NCBI RefSeq assembly: GCF_004011095.1
Contig: NZ_CP028129.1
Coordinates: forward strand, 3,038,001 to 3,102,000
Direction of reading: 5' to 3'
Source of the DNA: Rathayibacter rathayi
Lineage (GTDB): Bacteria; Actinomycetota; Actinomycetes; Actinomycetales; Microbacteriaceae
Length of the DNA stretch: 64,000 nt
The position numbers and the translations under genes were made by a program. Below the pieces are notes generated by a model. The model was not told the DNA's origin, searched no databases, and saw nothing but the letters and a program-made list of their open reading frames with translations. Shown here piece by piece: positions 25,450 through 34,880 of this stretch (position 1 is its first letter; every line of letters begins with the position of its first letter).

Positions 25450-26610
25450 ATGAAGATGCTGAAGCCGTCGGGCGGGGCCCGGCGTGAATGGGTGGACTTC
25501 GCGAAGGGCACCGCCATTCTGCTCGTGGTGTACTACCACACGTCGCTGTACCTCGGGGACATCGGGGTCGAAAACACTCTCGGCCGCATCAAGATCGTCT
25601 TCGAGCTGTTCCCGATGCCGCTGTTCTTCCTGGTCTCGGGTCTGTTCGGCTCGCGCATCACCAGCTGGAGCTTTCGCGACCTCTGGCGCCGGCGGCTCTA
25701 TCCGCTGCTGTGGCTCTATGTGATCTGGTCGCTCCTGCGGATGGTCTTCTATGTGATCGTCCCGCTGGCCAACGGCGGACTCGGCGAGCTGCCTGCGACC
25801 GATCCGCTCAACCTGCTCCTGCTGTTCTTCTGGCCCAGCAGCAGCTACTGGTTCATCTACGGACTTTTCCTCTTCACCCTCGGCGCGTGGCTCCTGCGCC
25901 GCGTCGACCACCGCGTCCAGGTCGCGCTCGCCGCGATCCTCGGCACGATGTTCACCACCGGGCTCGTGAACACCACCAATGTGGGCTGGAACCGCATCGG
26001 CGCCCTCTTCGTCTTCTACCTGGTCGGCACGCTCTATTCGAAGCGGATCATCGACGTCGTCGAGAAGAACAGCGCCCGCGGGTTCCTGTACGTGACCCCG
26101 GTGTTCATCCTGCTGAGCACGGTCCTCTTCCTCTTCCCGATCCGCTGGGTGCCGTTCCTCGCTCTTGCCGGCCAGATGGCGGCGGTGGCGATGGGCGTCC
26201 TCGTGGCCCGTGCGCTCTCGCGCGTGCGCGTGCTCAACTTCGTCGCGGTCTGCGGCGAACGCAGTCTGCACATCTACCTCCTGCACCTCTATGTGATCGT
26301 GCTGTGCGTCACCGCTCTGCGCTTCCTCCTGCCCGCGGACCGGTCGGTGATCGCCGGCTTCGAGATCCCGCTGCTGCTGGTCGTGCTGGCGATCGCCGTC
26401 GTGCTGTCCATCGTGGTCACCCGGTACTTCTCGAAGATCCGCTGGATCTACGTCCCACCGGCGGCCCTCGGCGGTCCCGGCAGAAAGCGCAAGCCGGTCG
26501 CAGTCCCGGCGCGGGGTGCGGGCGTCACGGCCGATCCGGCCGCAGTGCCGGCGGACGAGCCCGGCACCTCACCCAGTTACCAGCAGAAGAAGGCGGAGTC
26601 CCACGAGTGA
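25450..26610 (+). CDS. Membrane acyltransferase (acyltransferase 3 / OafA-WecH-like)
   Basis: ATG 25450 follows GGGGAG. The 386-residue protein has about ten helices and the family opening EWVDFAKGTAILLVVYYHTS (R/E-W-x-D-x-x-K-G-x-x-I-x-x-V-x-x-H). Further marks are PLFFLVSGLFGSR, SYWFIYGLFLFTLGAWLL and SLHIYLLHLYVIVL. These enzymes O-acylate sugars, commonly acetyl, on polysaccharides. The last ~60 residues are a Pro/Ala-rich cytoplasmic tail. It has its own 187-bp upstream region, so a separate promoter is likely, and overlaps the hydrolase gene by four bases (GTGA). Confidence 0.85.
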   Translation: MKMLKPSGGARREWVDFAKGTAILLVVYYHTSLYLGDIGVENTLGRIKIVFELFPMPLFFLVSGLFGSRITSWSFRDLWRRRLYPLLWLYVIWSLLRMVFYVIVPLANGGLGELPATDPLNLLLLFFWPSSSYWFIYGLFLFTLGAWLLRRVDHRVQVALAAILGTMFTTGLVNTTNVGWNRIGALFVFYLVGTLYSKRIIDVVEKNSARGFLYVTPVFILLSTVLFLFPIRWVPFLALAGQMAAVAMGVLVARALSRVRVLNFVAVCGERSLHIYLLHLYVIVLCVTALRFLLPADRSVIAGFEIPLLLVVLAIAVVLSIVVTRYFSKIRWIYVPPAALGGPGRKRKPVAVPARGAGVTADPAAVPADEPGTSPSYQQKKAESHE

Positions 26611-27503
26611 AGACGACACGCGCACGCAGAGCCGGAGTCCTGGCGGCCGTCGTGGCCGTGGCCCTCGGGCTCGCCGGCTGCACCCCGAAGCCCGAGCCCG
26701 TCCGCACGCCCGACGGCTTCACGACGCAGAAGGCGATCGAGTACCGCTCCGTCGACGGCCTCTCGCTGAAGGCCGACGCCTGCCTCCCCACCGACGGCGG
26801 CACCGACCGTCCCGCGCTGCTGATGCTGCACGGCGGCGGTTTCGTCGACGGCGCCCGCAATGAGGGCGGGATGACCGAGCTGTGCGAGTACTACGCGCAG
26901 CGCGGCTTCGTCTCGGTCACCGTCGACTACCGCCTGCTCCAGGACAGCCGGTACCCGGGCCAGGTCGAGGACGCGCAGGCCGCCGTCGAGTGGTTGCGTG
27001 ACCCCGCGCAGGTCTCCCGCTTCGGCCTCGACCCGGCGCGCATCGGCGTGATGGGCAGCTCCGCCGGGGCGATCATCGGAGCCACGCTGGGCACGCTCGG
27101 CGAGGGCTCCCTCACCGAGGGCTCGCGGGTCAAGACGGTCGTCGCCTTCTCGGCGGTCGCCGACATGACCGATGCCGGGATGTCGCTGGGCACACCGCTA
27201 CCCGAGGCGAAGAAGCAAATCCTCGCCTACCTGCACTGCGACGAGATCGACCCCACGACCTGCCCGCAGAGCGTCCCCGCCTCGCCGATCACGTCGGTCG
27301 ACCCGAGCGACGCTCCGCAGCTCTGGCTCACCTCCGAGGACGAGCTCGTCCCGGTCGAGCAGGCCGATGAGATGCAGGTCGCGTTGCAGGACGCCGGAGT
27401 GGCGGCGGAGGTCGGTGTGGACGGCTCCGGCCACCACGGGCTCCAGAACAACACCCCGAACAACAGGAAGGCGATCCTCGCCTTCCTGCAGGCCCACCTC
27501 TGA
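26607..27503 (+). CDS. Lipoprotein alpha/beta hydrolase (BD-FAE/carboxylesterase-like)
   Basis: 298 residues from GTG 26607. The signal peptide ends in the lipobox LGLAGC (Cys ~24). The catalytic domain has HGGGFVDGARNEGG (oxyanion hole), the nucleophile elbow GSSAGA, an acid in SEDELVPVEQ and His in SGHHGLQNN, as in BD-FAE and kynurenine-formamidase-like esterases. Being coupled to the acyltransferase gene, it may trim acyl groups added to the exported polymer; this is inference. Four cysteines in the mature part may form disulfides. Confidence 0.85.
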   Translation: MKTTRARRAGVLAAVVAVALGLAGCTPKPEPVRTPDGFTTQKAIEYRSVDGLSLKADACLPTDGGTDRPALLMLHGGGFVDGARNEGGMTELCEYYAQRGFVSVTVDYRLLQDSRYPGQVEDAQAAVEWLRDPAQVSRFGLDPARIGVMGSSAGAIIGATLGTLGEGSLTEGSRVKTVVAFSAVADMTDAGMSLGTPLPEAKKQILAYLHCDEIDPTTCPQSVPASPITSVDPSDAPQLWLTSEDELVPVEQADEMQVALQDAGVAAEVGVDGSGHHGLQNNTPNNRKAILAFLQAHL

Positions 27504-27620
27504 TCCACCGCACCCGCGCACCCGCGCGGCCGGTTCCGCGCACGGCGGACGACACCTCACGACGCTCCAGACAGACCCCCCTGCACCGCGGTGTAGGCGA
27601 CGAAAGGGACACCAGAAACC

Positions 27621-28940
27621 ATGACCTTGAACGGACTGTTCGCCGGGATCGGCCGGAGGTGGGTCGTCCTCGTCTCCTTCGCTCTGCTCGGCGCCGTGGC
27701 GGCACTGGTACTCAACGCCGTGCTGCTGCCGCAGTACAAGGCGGACGCGCGCGTCTACGTCGCGGTCTCCTCGACCGGCGTCCTCTCCACCTCCGACCGC
27801 GTGGCCGCGAACAGCGCCGCCGCGCAGGCCACGGTGACCTTTGTCGCCCTGGGCACCTCGGACGCCGTCCTTCAGGGCGTCATCGACGGTCTTGGCCTCG
27901 ACGAGACCATCGAGGAGTTCTCCAAGCGCGTCTCCGTCCTCTCCGAGCCGGAGTCGGTGGTCATCACGATCTCGGCGACGGACCCCTCGCCCGAGCAGGC
28001 CGCGACCATCGCGAACGCCGTCGCCGCGCAGCTCGACGCCGCCGTGCAGGGCACCGACCCGACGACCACGGCGACCGGGGTGGCCGTCCCGCAGATCCAG
28101 CTCGAGGTCCTCAGCCAGGCGATCCCGCCGAAGCTGCCCGTCACCGGTGGCCTGCTCGTGCTGCTCGCCCTCGGCCTCCTCGGTGGCGCCGTGGTCGGAG
28201 TCGGCGTGGCGATCGTGCTGACCGCCCTCGACCGCCGCCTCCGCAGCGGCGACGACGTGCGCTCCTCGCTGGACCGCCCGCTGCTGGGCATCGTCCCGGC
28301 GAAGTCCACGAAGCTCGACGAACTGCTGAACTCACCTGACATCCCGGCCCGCTACTCGGCCGTCGCGTTCGAACTCTCCGCCATCGCCCGCACCCGCTCG
28401 TTCTCCTCATTCGCGGTCGCCCCGGCCTCGGCGAACACCCCGCACACCGCCAGCGCGGTGCTGCTGGCGAAGGCGCTCGCCGTGCTTGGCTCCTCCGTCG
28501 TGATCGTGGACGGCACCGCCGAGGGCTCGGCGCTCGCCTCGGCGTCGGGCGGGCGCCCGGGCCTGCGCGAGGTCCTCGCCGGAGCCGCCTCGCTCGACGA
28601 CGCGATCCTCAAGCGTCCGAGCGACCGCGTGGACCTGCTTCCCGCGGGCAGCGCCCAGGCGGGCACCCCGATGGCCACGGACGCCCTCCGCTCGCTCGTC
28701 GAGGAGCTGGAGAAGGTCTACGACATCGTCCTCATCGTCACCGGCACCCTCGGCGCGACCGAGCAGTCGCCGACCTTCCGCGGCGTGGCCGACGGCGCCG
28801 TCCTCGTCCTGATCGAGGGCAAGGTCGACGCGCCCCAGGCCGCCGCCGACGTGCACTGGATCGAGACCGCCGGCACCCCCGTGGTCGGCGCGGTCCTCCT
28901 GGCTCGCCACAAGCTGCAGAAGGCCCCCGCGATCGTGTGA
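27621..28940 (+). CDS. Wzz-like chain-length protein with degenerate tyrosine-kinase-like domain
   Basis: 439 residues. A first helix (WVVLVSFALLGAVAALVLNA), an extracytoplasmic Wzz-type domain (QYKADARVYVAV ... ITISATDPSPEQAATIANAV) and a second helix (GGLLVLLALGLLGGAVVGVG) form the co-polymerase part. The cytoplasmic domain (~230-435) resembles BY-kinase/CpsD ATPases, but the P-loop position reads APASANTPHTASAVL, without G-K-T/S, and the Walker A' position VVIVDGTAEGS lacks the D-x-D. No C-terminal tyrosine cluster is present. So it probably sets chain length without kinase activity. Confidence 0.82.
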   Translation: MTLNGLFAGIGRRWVVLVSFALLGAVAALVLNAVLLPQYKADARVYVAVSSTGVLSTSDRVAANSAAAQATVTFVALGTSDAVLQGVIDGLGLDETIEEFSKRVSVLSEPESVVITISATDPSPEQAATIANAVAAQLDAAVQGTDPTTTATGVAVPQIQLEVLSQAIPPKLPVTGGLLVLLALGLLGGAVVGVGVAIVLTALDRRLRSGDDVRSSLDRPLLGIVPAKSTKLDELLNSPDIPARYSAVAFELSAIARTRSFSSFAVAPASANTPHTASAVLLAKALAVLGSSVVIVDGTAEGSALASASGGRPGLREVLAGAASLDDAILKRPSDRVDLLPAGSAQAGTPMATDALRSLVEELEKVYDIVLIVTGTLGATEQSPTFRGVADGAVLVLIEGKVDAPQAAADVHWIETAGTPVVGAVLLARHKLQKAPAIV

Positions 28941-28970
28941 CGCGCGCCCGCGGGTCGGCGCCCTGTCGTG

Positions 28971-29295
28971 CCGGCCCGCGTCCGATTTGCAGGCCCGCGT
29001 GCGATTTGCAGGCCCGGGTCCGATTTGCAGGCCCGGGTCCGATTTGCAGGGGATTCGATCGGCTCAGCTCCACGGATGCGCATGATCGCGCTCTCCCGTC
29101 ATAATCCCCTGCAGATCACACCGAAGTCCGGCCGAGACGGCCCGAACTGGGCAGCTACGTGCGCTGTGCAGGGTTGCGTGAGGTATGCAGGATGCCGTGC
29201 GATGTGAAGGGGACTCGACTCGGGCCGGGCATCGGAAGCGCCGGAAAGCGCTCTCCCAGACGAAACTCCTGCAGATCGCACCGAGGCTGGACGCC
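28971..29295. repeat. Four 19-bp tandem repeats followed by two related imperfect palindromic copies
   Basis: From 28971 to 29046 four 19-bp units of type CAGGCCCGGGTCCGATTTG run in tandem; the last two are identical. The same core recurs: 29041-29055 (GATTTGCAGGGGATT) pairs with 29103-29117 with one G-T mismatch, and a weaker second copy of this whole ~95-bp block lies at about 29199-29295. No gene was recognised in 28941-29389. This is a non-coding boundary between the polysaccharide genes and the AT-rich island. Confidence 0.75.
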
Positions 29296-29389
29296 CCCGG
29301 CATACGCAGACCCGTCCCGCCCGGCGAGGCACAGGGCCCGACAGTGCGAGGAGAGAGCACATCCGCCGCGTCTCTTCGTCCGTCTCGGC

Positions 29390-29923
29390 TTAAGGAGCGA
29401 CAATCGCGACGAGGAGGGGCGCCGCTGCGAGGCACACTCCGTTGATGATCAGGAGCATGCGTGCCCGGTGCGGTTTCGCGTACACCGCCGCTCCTAATGC
29501 CGCGGAGAGCAGCGGCAAGAAGATGATCGAGACCCGGGAGAGGGTGAGGAAGGTCGTGATTCCGCAGGAAGCCCTGAACTCGGCTATGTAGTCGGTAATC
29601 GGATCACTCAGGAACAGTGCAAACATTCCGAGCCAGCCTCCGCCCACGACGAGCGAGAGAAGGATGAGCATCTGGATCACGTAGTAGGTGGGCGGCATGA
29701 ATCTGCGTGCGCAGAAGTGCCAGCTTAGTGCTGCGCAGGCCGAGAGGAGCGATGAGGCGGCGAGATCGACCGCCACGCCATCGGCGAGAACGGACCCGCA
29801 CCGCTGCCAGCGCAAGACTGTGTCGACGAAAAGGAGGCTGCTCAACCCCCATAAGCCGAGGCACACGCCCCAGAGTAGGATCTGAGCCGATACCGTCCCG
29901 GCGGGACGGCGAACCCCCGTCAT
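29390..29923 (-). CDS. Small multi-pass membrane protein, last gene of the DUF1906 operon
   Basis: 177 residues with about five hydrophobic helices (ILLWGVCLGLWGLSSLLFVD, VAVDLAASSLLSACAALSW, YYVIQMLILLSLVVGGGWLG, VSIIFLPLLSAALGAAVYA, MLLIINGVCLAAAPLLVAIV). Family not recognised. Its ATG overlaps the stop of the large DUF1906 gene in an ATGA, so it was translated with it before the IS insertion. A role as membrane partner, exporter or immunity-like component of that operon is possible but not shown. Confidence 0.65.
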   Translation of the reverse strand: MTGVRRPAGTVSAQILLWGVCLGLWGLSSLLFVDTVLRWQRCGSVLADGVAVDLAASSLLSACAALSWHFCARRFMPPTYYVIQMLILLSLVVGGGWLGMFALFLSDPITDYIAEFRASCGITTFLTLSRVSIIFLPLLSAALGAAVYAKPHRARMLLIINGVCLAAAPLLVAIVAP

Positions 29924-32032
29924 CGCCGAGTCCAGCGCTTCGCGGCGTCGAGCGCGTCTGCGAAGCCATCAGCTATATCCTGAATCTCCGTGGCACGGAC
30001 GGTGGCGGATGGGTCGTAGTGTCCTCCGGTTGAGCCAGGTGCGCGCTCTGTGAGGAAAACCTTCCGAGCGACTGCGCTCTCCCATCCGACGACCGTCAGC
30101 CAATCTTCTGTGAATGCCTTCTTCGCCGCCGCGACAACCTTGGACGAGGAACCACCAAATCGCGAGCCTACGAACTGTTTGGCCAGCCAGCCCGGGTCGT
30201 CTTCCATCGCCACCGAATGCTCGCGTACGACATCGTCGAGAGTTCGATTACGGTCCGACACCAGAACCTTCGCAATCAGGTAGGCGGACATATCCGCACG
30301 AAGGTCTCCTTCAGCAAAGTGGTTAGCGGATCCAACCCCACAGTTTTCCGCGATCCACTGGCGTACACCTTTCCCGAGAGTTCCCTTCGCCGCCACTCGC
30401 GCCTTCTCATAATCATTCCACAGCGTTACCAAATCGAGGGCCCATGACGCGAGATCGCCCGTCGTCAGATTATCGGAATTAGACGGTATATCGTTCGCCT
30501 CCCCGCGAATCATATAAGTCCTCGTTGAAACAGCCCAGTGGTCGATTTTGCCAAACCGAAACCATGTTGAGGCATCGGGTTCCGGGAAGGTCGCAGCGTC
30601 GGCTAACATTTGCTCAAATAGATCCTGTGCTTTGATTGCAAACGAGGCTTTGTCTGAGTTGGAGACACCGATTCGCCCCGCTGGATCGGGCGCCAAGTGT
30701 TCAGCCCATACGTTGCCCGACTCACCACCGTTATACCAAAATCTCGGCTTTTGCAGCTTTGTCAGGACAAAGTGATTGACGTTATACTCGGTTGTCAGTC
30801 CGTTCAGAGAATATCTCGCGCAGTACTGCATCCGAGCAATCCGACCGTAAAAGAGGTCATCGTAGCCCGCAGGGCTATTAGCCTTAGTTGATGCGTCGTA
30901 CGTGTATTTATTGGGAACGCGAGAAACGGCAGGTTGAGCAGCGTCTCGCCCGGAATAGATATCCTTGTCAATACCGATCGCTCCATTTCCTGAGCCAACA
31001 GTATATTCCTTGATCTGGTCGAATGCCCAATTCACTGGAAGGCGGAAGCCAAGGTTTCCACTGTAACCAGTGGACATGCCGCTTACGAAGCTATAGGTCG
31101 CATAGTTCTTGCTGGAAACAATAGAGCATGTGTTGCGAGCACCGTAGACGCCAATACGGTATTGGCTGCCGCGGAATGCCATCGATATTGCTTCGAAATA
31201 CGGAACTATTTTACCGTCGACTTCATCTTCGACAGCGTCGAAGTCCACCGTAAAATAAATCACCGTCCCCGGCTTAAACCCAAACTTGAGCGCCTCAAAA
31301 TGAGCTCTTCTACCCGAAATTCGCCCCTTTTCTGCGTCGAAAAACGAGGCACTACCTCCGCCTTCCTGAAAGATCGGAAATACCCGCAAACCGCTTGCGA
31401 ATATAGTAGATATTTCACCAGGCTTAATGTTTTTATCTGTTGGGTCGGGCGTATTCGGGGTATTCGTTAAGTAGCGGCCGACTATAGAATAGCCGTTCGC
31501 CTTCAGGGTGCTAGCTCGTGCGGCCGTGATGGTCGTGATGCAGTCGACGGCCTTCGCGCTATCCATCCGTTCAGGGTCGCCTGTCGAAGCAAGCAGTGAC
31601 GCCCAGGTTTTCCAGTCCGCGCGTCCAGATTGCGGCAGCATCGTGAAGTCCTGAAAGGACTTCACGTTTGCCGTCATCTTCTCGGAGAAGACGCCGTCGT
31701 ACTCTCCGTCGTACGATCCATTAAAAGCTAGCGCCGCCTGGAAGAGATGAACGAAGTATTGTGACGAATCGCTTGATCCTCGTCCGACATTCGCAGCACT
31801 GGAACTCAATCCGGCCTTAGTGCCGGGGCCGAGGTAGCCATTGGCAGTGCCGTCGGCCATTCCTATCTCATATTGCAGTCCATACATAAGTCCTACCTGA
31901 ACGTCACGGGAGTAAATCCCATCGCAGGGAATGAGAAAGAAGTCGCTTCGCCCGTTATAACGAGCGTTAAGAGACCTCTGGATGGAGCGAATCAGTTGAC
32001 TTCCCCTTGGCAAAAGAATGTATGCGTCCATA

Positions 32033-32927
32033 GAGCGTTATTCATAAGGTCTGATTTGCGCGTGTCGCTCGAAAGGCATCGGCCCCTCGTGCGAGAGAAT
32101 AGAAGTTATCACACTTCACTATTCTCGGGACAAGAGGCCGATGCGTTACGACTCTACTACAGGGCTTGATTCGGAGCAGATCACGGAACTCGTTTCCCGG
32201 ATCTGGCAGATCGTGCAGTCCCGTCCGGCGTCGGCGGGGCGAGTGGCGATCCTGAATCTTCGGGAGCAGGTGGTTGTGACGGTGATGTTGGTGCGGCAGA
32301 ACCTGAACCAGATGACGGTCGGTGACCTGTTCGGCGTCTCCCAGCCGACCGTGTCGCGGATCTACCGGCGGATCGTGCCGCTGATCGAACAAGCGTGCTG
32401 CCTGTCCGGCGTGCCACTAGAGGAAGCCGCGATCGGCCGGGTCCTTCTGGTCGACGGTACCGACGTGCCCACCGGGAACCGTGCCAGCGCGGGGGAGAAC
32501 TACTCCGGGAAACGGCACCGGCAGGGCGTGAACGTGCAGATCGCGTCCGACCTGAAAGGCTCGCTGCTGTGCGTCTCGGAGCCCGTGGCCGGCGCGCGCC
32601 ACGATCGAGCTGCGATCACGCTCTGCGGCTGGGAGCCTGTCCTCGACGCCGTCGAATGGATCGCGGATCCCGGATATCAAGGCACCACCGCAACAACACC
32701 GACAAAGAAGCCCACTGGCGGTGAACTCGACGACAACACGAAAACCAGCAATCGGACACTCTCCATCATCCGATCAGCGGTCGAAAGATGCATCGCCCAC
32801 TGGAAGAACTGGAAAATACTCGCCACCGGCTACCGCGGCCGACTCCACGAACTCCCCAACCTCATCCGCGCCATCACCAAACTCGAACTCTACCGACTCG
32901 GCTGGTAACCCCTTATGAATAACGCTC
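32033..32927 (+). mobile_element. Complete IS5-family insertion sequence
   Basis: The element is 895 bp. Terminal inverted repeats are perfect for 17 bp (GAGCGTTATTCATAAGG at 32033-32049, complement at 32911-32927) and it is flanked by the 3-bp direct repeat ATA (32030-32032 and 32928-32930). It carries one transposase gene, and has inserted in a DUF1906 gene. A 3-bp duplication and ~0.9-kb size fit the IS427/IS1031-like groups of IS5. A diverged fragment of a related element lies at 1286. Confidence 0.93.
32141..32908 (+). CDS. IS5-family DDE transposase
   Basis: 255 residues. The N-terminal half has a helix-turn-helix (LNQMTVGDLFGVSQPTVSRI). The catalytic domain is of DDE_Tnp_4 type: first Asp in VLLVDGTDVP (~103-110), GENYSGKRHRQGVNVQIASD, second Asp in WIADPGYQG, and the Glu in SAVERCIAHWKNWKIL. 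The reading frame is intact and the ends are perfect, so the element may be active. The ATG lies in the right arm of a hairpin (32077-32087 with 32133-32143) that is conserved in the old copy at 1330-1393. Confidence 0.93.
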   Translation: MRYDSTTGLDSEQITELVSRIWQIVQSRPASAGRVAILNLREQVVVTVMLVRQNLNQMTVGDLFGVSQPTVSRIYRRIVPLIEQACCLSGVPLEEAAIGRVLLVDGTDVPTGNRASAGENYSGKRHRQGVNVQIASDLKGSLLCVSEPVAGARHDRAAITLCGWEPVLDAVEWIADPGYQGTTATTPTKKPTGGELDDNTKTSNRTLSIIRSAVERCIAHWKNWKILATGYRGRLHELPNLIRAITKLELYRLGW

Positions 32928-33360
32928 ATAGTGAGCAGACTCTTGAATAGCTTAGGAATAATTTCCGCGGCTGCAGGTAGCCCTATATTCGTGTTCAATC
33001 TTGCGATAGAAATGGTGGTAGTAGAGTCCCATACGGTCCATTTACCGTCGGGACTCGACATTCCCCCGTACCCTTTGCACCACAGCGCAGCTTGAACGAT
33101 TCCGAGGATGCCTTTGTTCACAGTCTTCGACGAAACTGTTGGGAACTGTTTGGCGAGCCTTGCAAATGTTGTTTCACCGAAGTTGTCCGACAAGCTCGTG
33201 ATCCCCAGTTCGTGCTGCAGGGCTCTGGTGAGCGCAAACATTGTTTTCCACCCAGTCCGCCCGTCGGTAGGCGCAGGATTGAAGCCCGGCACGCCGCTAT
33301 ATTTGTCGTTCACCCATGTCTGGGACTTCTGCACCCATGCATCAACCATTATCTATACCT

Positions 33361-34497
33361 CTATATTTCGCCCTGAGCGACGTTGGTAATTCGCGGCGTT
33401 CCTGAGCCCGTTAAGTCTGTGACTAGATATTTTCGCGTTGCTCGTTGCCAGTATCCATCTTGGGCTGGGCCGGCGAGGAACGCTGAAGCGTAAGTAACCG
33501 AGGTGATGACCGGAATTGCCGGAATCTCGACGGCGCGTAGGGTTACTTCGACCGCCGCTCCCGCTGGAACCTCGTCATTGAGCGTGATCGTCATCCGCAA
33601 GCGACCTTCCGTTTCTTCCAACATCACTAGATAGGAGGTAGCCGGCCAAGGGGCCTGCGTCAGAGGCGAAACCACCGCGATTCCCAAATCGCCCGGTGCA
33701 ATCGTCGTCGCTGCGGACGCCGTTGAAGCTATCGTGGCAATCCGTTGAACAGCACACGATTCAAGAACCAAGCTATCAAGCTCGATGGCTAATGTAGATC
33801 CGGCGGGGATAGGATGTGGACCGGTACTCATACAGCAAATCGTAGAAGGATACCGATATTTGCTTACTGTCGTCTTAACTCCGTCAACCACTCCAGTTTC
33901 GGACCAGACAGCGGTTACCTCGGCGCCCCATGCGGACACGGGAACTCGCGTGTCGTCGGGGAGCCATTCTGCGCGTGCGAGCTCCGAGCCGTCTCTGGCA
34001 AGTATTGTTAATATCAGCGGTAAAGGGTGATCTACACCTTCTTCCGGGTAGCGGTCGACTACTGTCAAAGGGAACAAAATGGTTGTCGACGCTGTGGACG
34101 TACCATTAAATATATCTGGGATGTCGTAGGTTACGGATGACAAGGCCGGCGGGTCAGCGAGTGTGATCACCGTCGACGCCGTCTCATACTTATCGAGATA
34201 CGACAGCATGGCTGTGTCGTCGGCAGCGAAAAGTCGCCCGTCGAATTGAATCGAAACTTTGAACTGCGCGGGATTATTTATTTGCATAACTTGGTTCAGC
34301 GCAAAATGTACGTTCGAGTATGCAGTGTAGTCGCCAGAAATTACTTGGAGTGGTCTCGAGTCATCGATTACTAGCGAAAATTCTGGCCTAGTCATGGAAG
34401 CTGCCGAGGCTGGATCGGCGTAGGAGGACGTCGCCGTCATCATTCCTGTTGCGCCCGACGCTACGAATGTACCAATGAATTGCCGTCGGCTATACAC
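33361..34497 (-). CDS. Tat-exported protein of the DUF1906 operon, unknown function
   Basis: 378 residues with a Tat signal at the very start (MYSRRQFIGTFVASGATGMM; likely cleavage near 33). The mature protein is beta-rich, with many Val/Thr/Ile stretches (FSLVIDDSRPLQVISGDYTA, FKVSIQFDGRLFA, VTLRAVEIPAIPVITSVTYA) and no membrane anchor, suggesting several beta-sandwich domains. I do not recognise the family. It lies 3 bp after the peptidoglycan-binding-like gene and 11 bp before the DUF1906 gene. Codon use is AT-richer than the neighbouring polysaccharide genes, a sign of transfer. Confidence 0.7.
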   Translation of the reverse strand: MYSRRQFIGTFVASGATGMMTATSSYADPASAASMTRPEFSLVIDDSRPLQVISGDYTAYSNVHFALNQVMQINNPAQFKVSIQFDGRLFAADDTAMLSYLDKYETASTVITLADPPALSSVTYDIPDIFNGTSTASTTILFPLTVVDRYPEEGVDHPLPLILTILARDGSELARAEWLPDDTRVPVSAWGAEVTAVWSETGVVDGVKTTVSKYRYPSTICCMSTGPHPIPAGSTLAIELDSLVLESCAVQRIATIASTASAATTIAPGDLGIAVVSPLTQAPWPATSYLVMLEETEGRLRMTITLNDEVPAGAAVEVTLRAVEIPAIPVITSVTYASAFLAGPAQDGYWQRATRKYLVTDLTGSGTPRITNVAQGEI

Positions 34498-34500
34498 TTA

Positions 34501-34869
34501 TCAGTCCCAAGGCACAAAAGACATAAATATTCCGCACCACGTATTCGGTCCGGGTTCTCCATCAATAGGGCCGCCATAACCGCCACGGTTCGCAGCAAGT
34601 CGTTGAATAGCTTTCCATGTATTTGTCCCCCAGTCCCCGTCGATTGGTCCCGTGTAACCGAAGTCTCGTACGTACAATTGTGCGCCGCGTCGGGACTGCG
34701 CTCCCCAATGTCCATCGGCAGAACCATCGTATAAGCCACGACAGACAAGCTCAGCCTGCCAGTGCGCAACCGTGACGACATAATCCGCTTCGTAGCGATG
34801 ATCAGGATACCCGGGGTTGGCAATCCTAACGTCGCGTGTTTGTTGATTGGCCTCATCGCATGTAGTCAT
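34501..34869 (-). CDS. Small peptidoglycan-binding-like protein (two repeats)
   Basis: 122 residues. Residues ~25-120 show two peptidoglycan-binding-like repeats: CRGLYDGSADGHWGAQSRRG, then FGYTGPIDGDWGTNTWKAIQ and the partial third GYGGPIDGEPGPNTWCGI. The G-x-x-G-P-I-D-G-x-x-G-x-x-T-W pattern is that of PG_binding_1-like folds in actinobacterial proteins. No signal peptide is seen, as in the DUF1906 partner, so either both stay in the cytoplasm, leave by lysis, or use an unknown route. Spacing is 11 bp after and 3 bp before its operon neighbours. Confidence 0.7.
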   Translation of the reverse strand: MTTCDEANQQTRDVRIANPGYPDHRYEADYVVTVAHWQAELVCRGLYDGSADGHWGAQSRRGAQLYVRDFGYTGPIDGDWGTNTWKAIQRLAANRGGYGGPIDGEPGPNTWCGIFMSFVPWD

Positions 34870-34880
34870 ATTTATCTTCC

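Larger units (their letters stand above)
29920..33349 (-). pseudogene. DUF1906 glycoside-hydrolase-like protein with peptidoglycan-binding-like repeats, split by an IS
   Basis: The two coding pieces 32930-33349 (140 codons) and 29920-32031 (703 codons) are one gene. Removing 32033-32927 plus one copy of the 3-bp target repeat gives an in-frame join, LLTMDAYIL, and an 843-residue protein. The N-terminal ~290 residues hold putative peptidoglycan-binding-like repeats (RTGWKTMFALTRALQHELGI, GIVQAALWCKGYGG, DVQVGLMYGLQYEIGMADG). Residues ~303-497 are a DUF1906/Rv2525c-like TIM-barrel domain (DCITTITAARAS, VGRYLTN, VIYFTVDFDAVEDE, YGARNTC, WAFDQIKEYTV). The last ~340 are a helical domain I do not recognise. 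No signal peptide is visible. The 703-codon part keeps an ATG but without a normal leader. Confidence 0.85.

Noticed and set aside
27621..28940. Active bacterial tyrosine kinase
   Set aside because: The P-loop and Walker A' residues are missing, so it is called a degenerate Wzz-type protein.
28971..29046. CRISPR-like array of short repeats
   Set aside because: The 19-bp units abut each other with no spacers and there are no cas genes; this is a simple tandem repeat.
29920..33349. Phage endolysin
   Set aside because: The domain is DUF1906/Rv2525c-like and not a known lysozyme or amidase; no structural or packaging phage genes are present.
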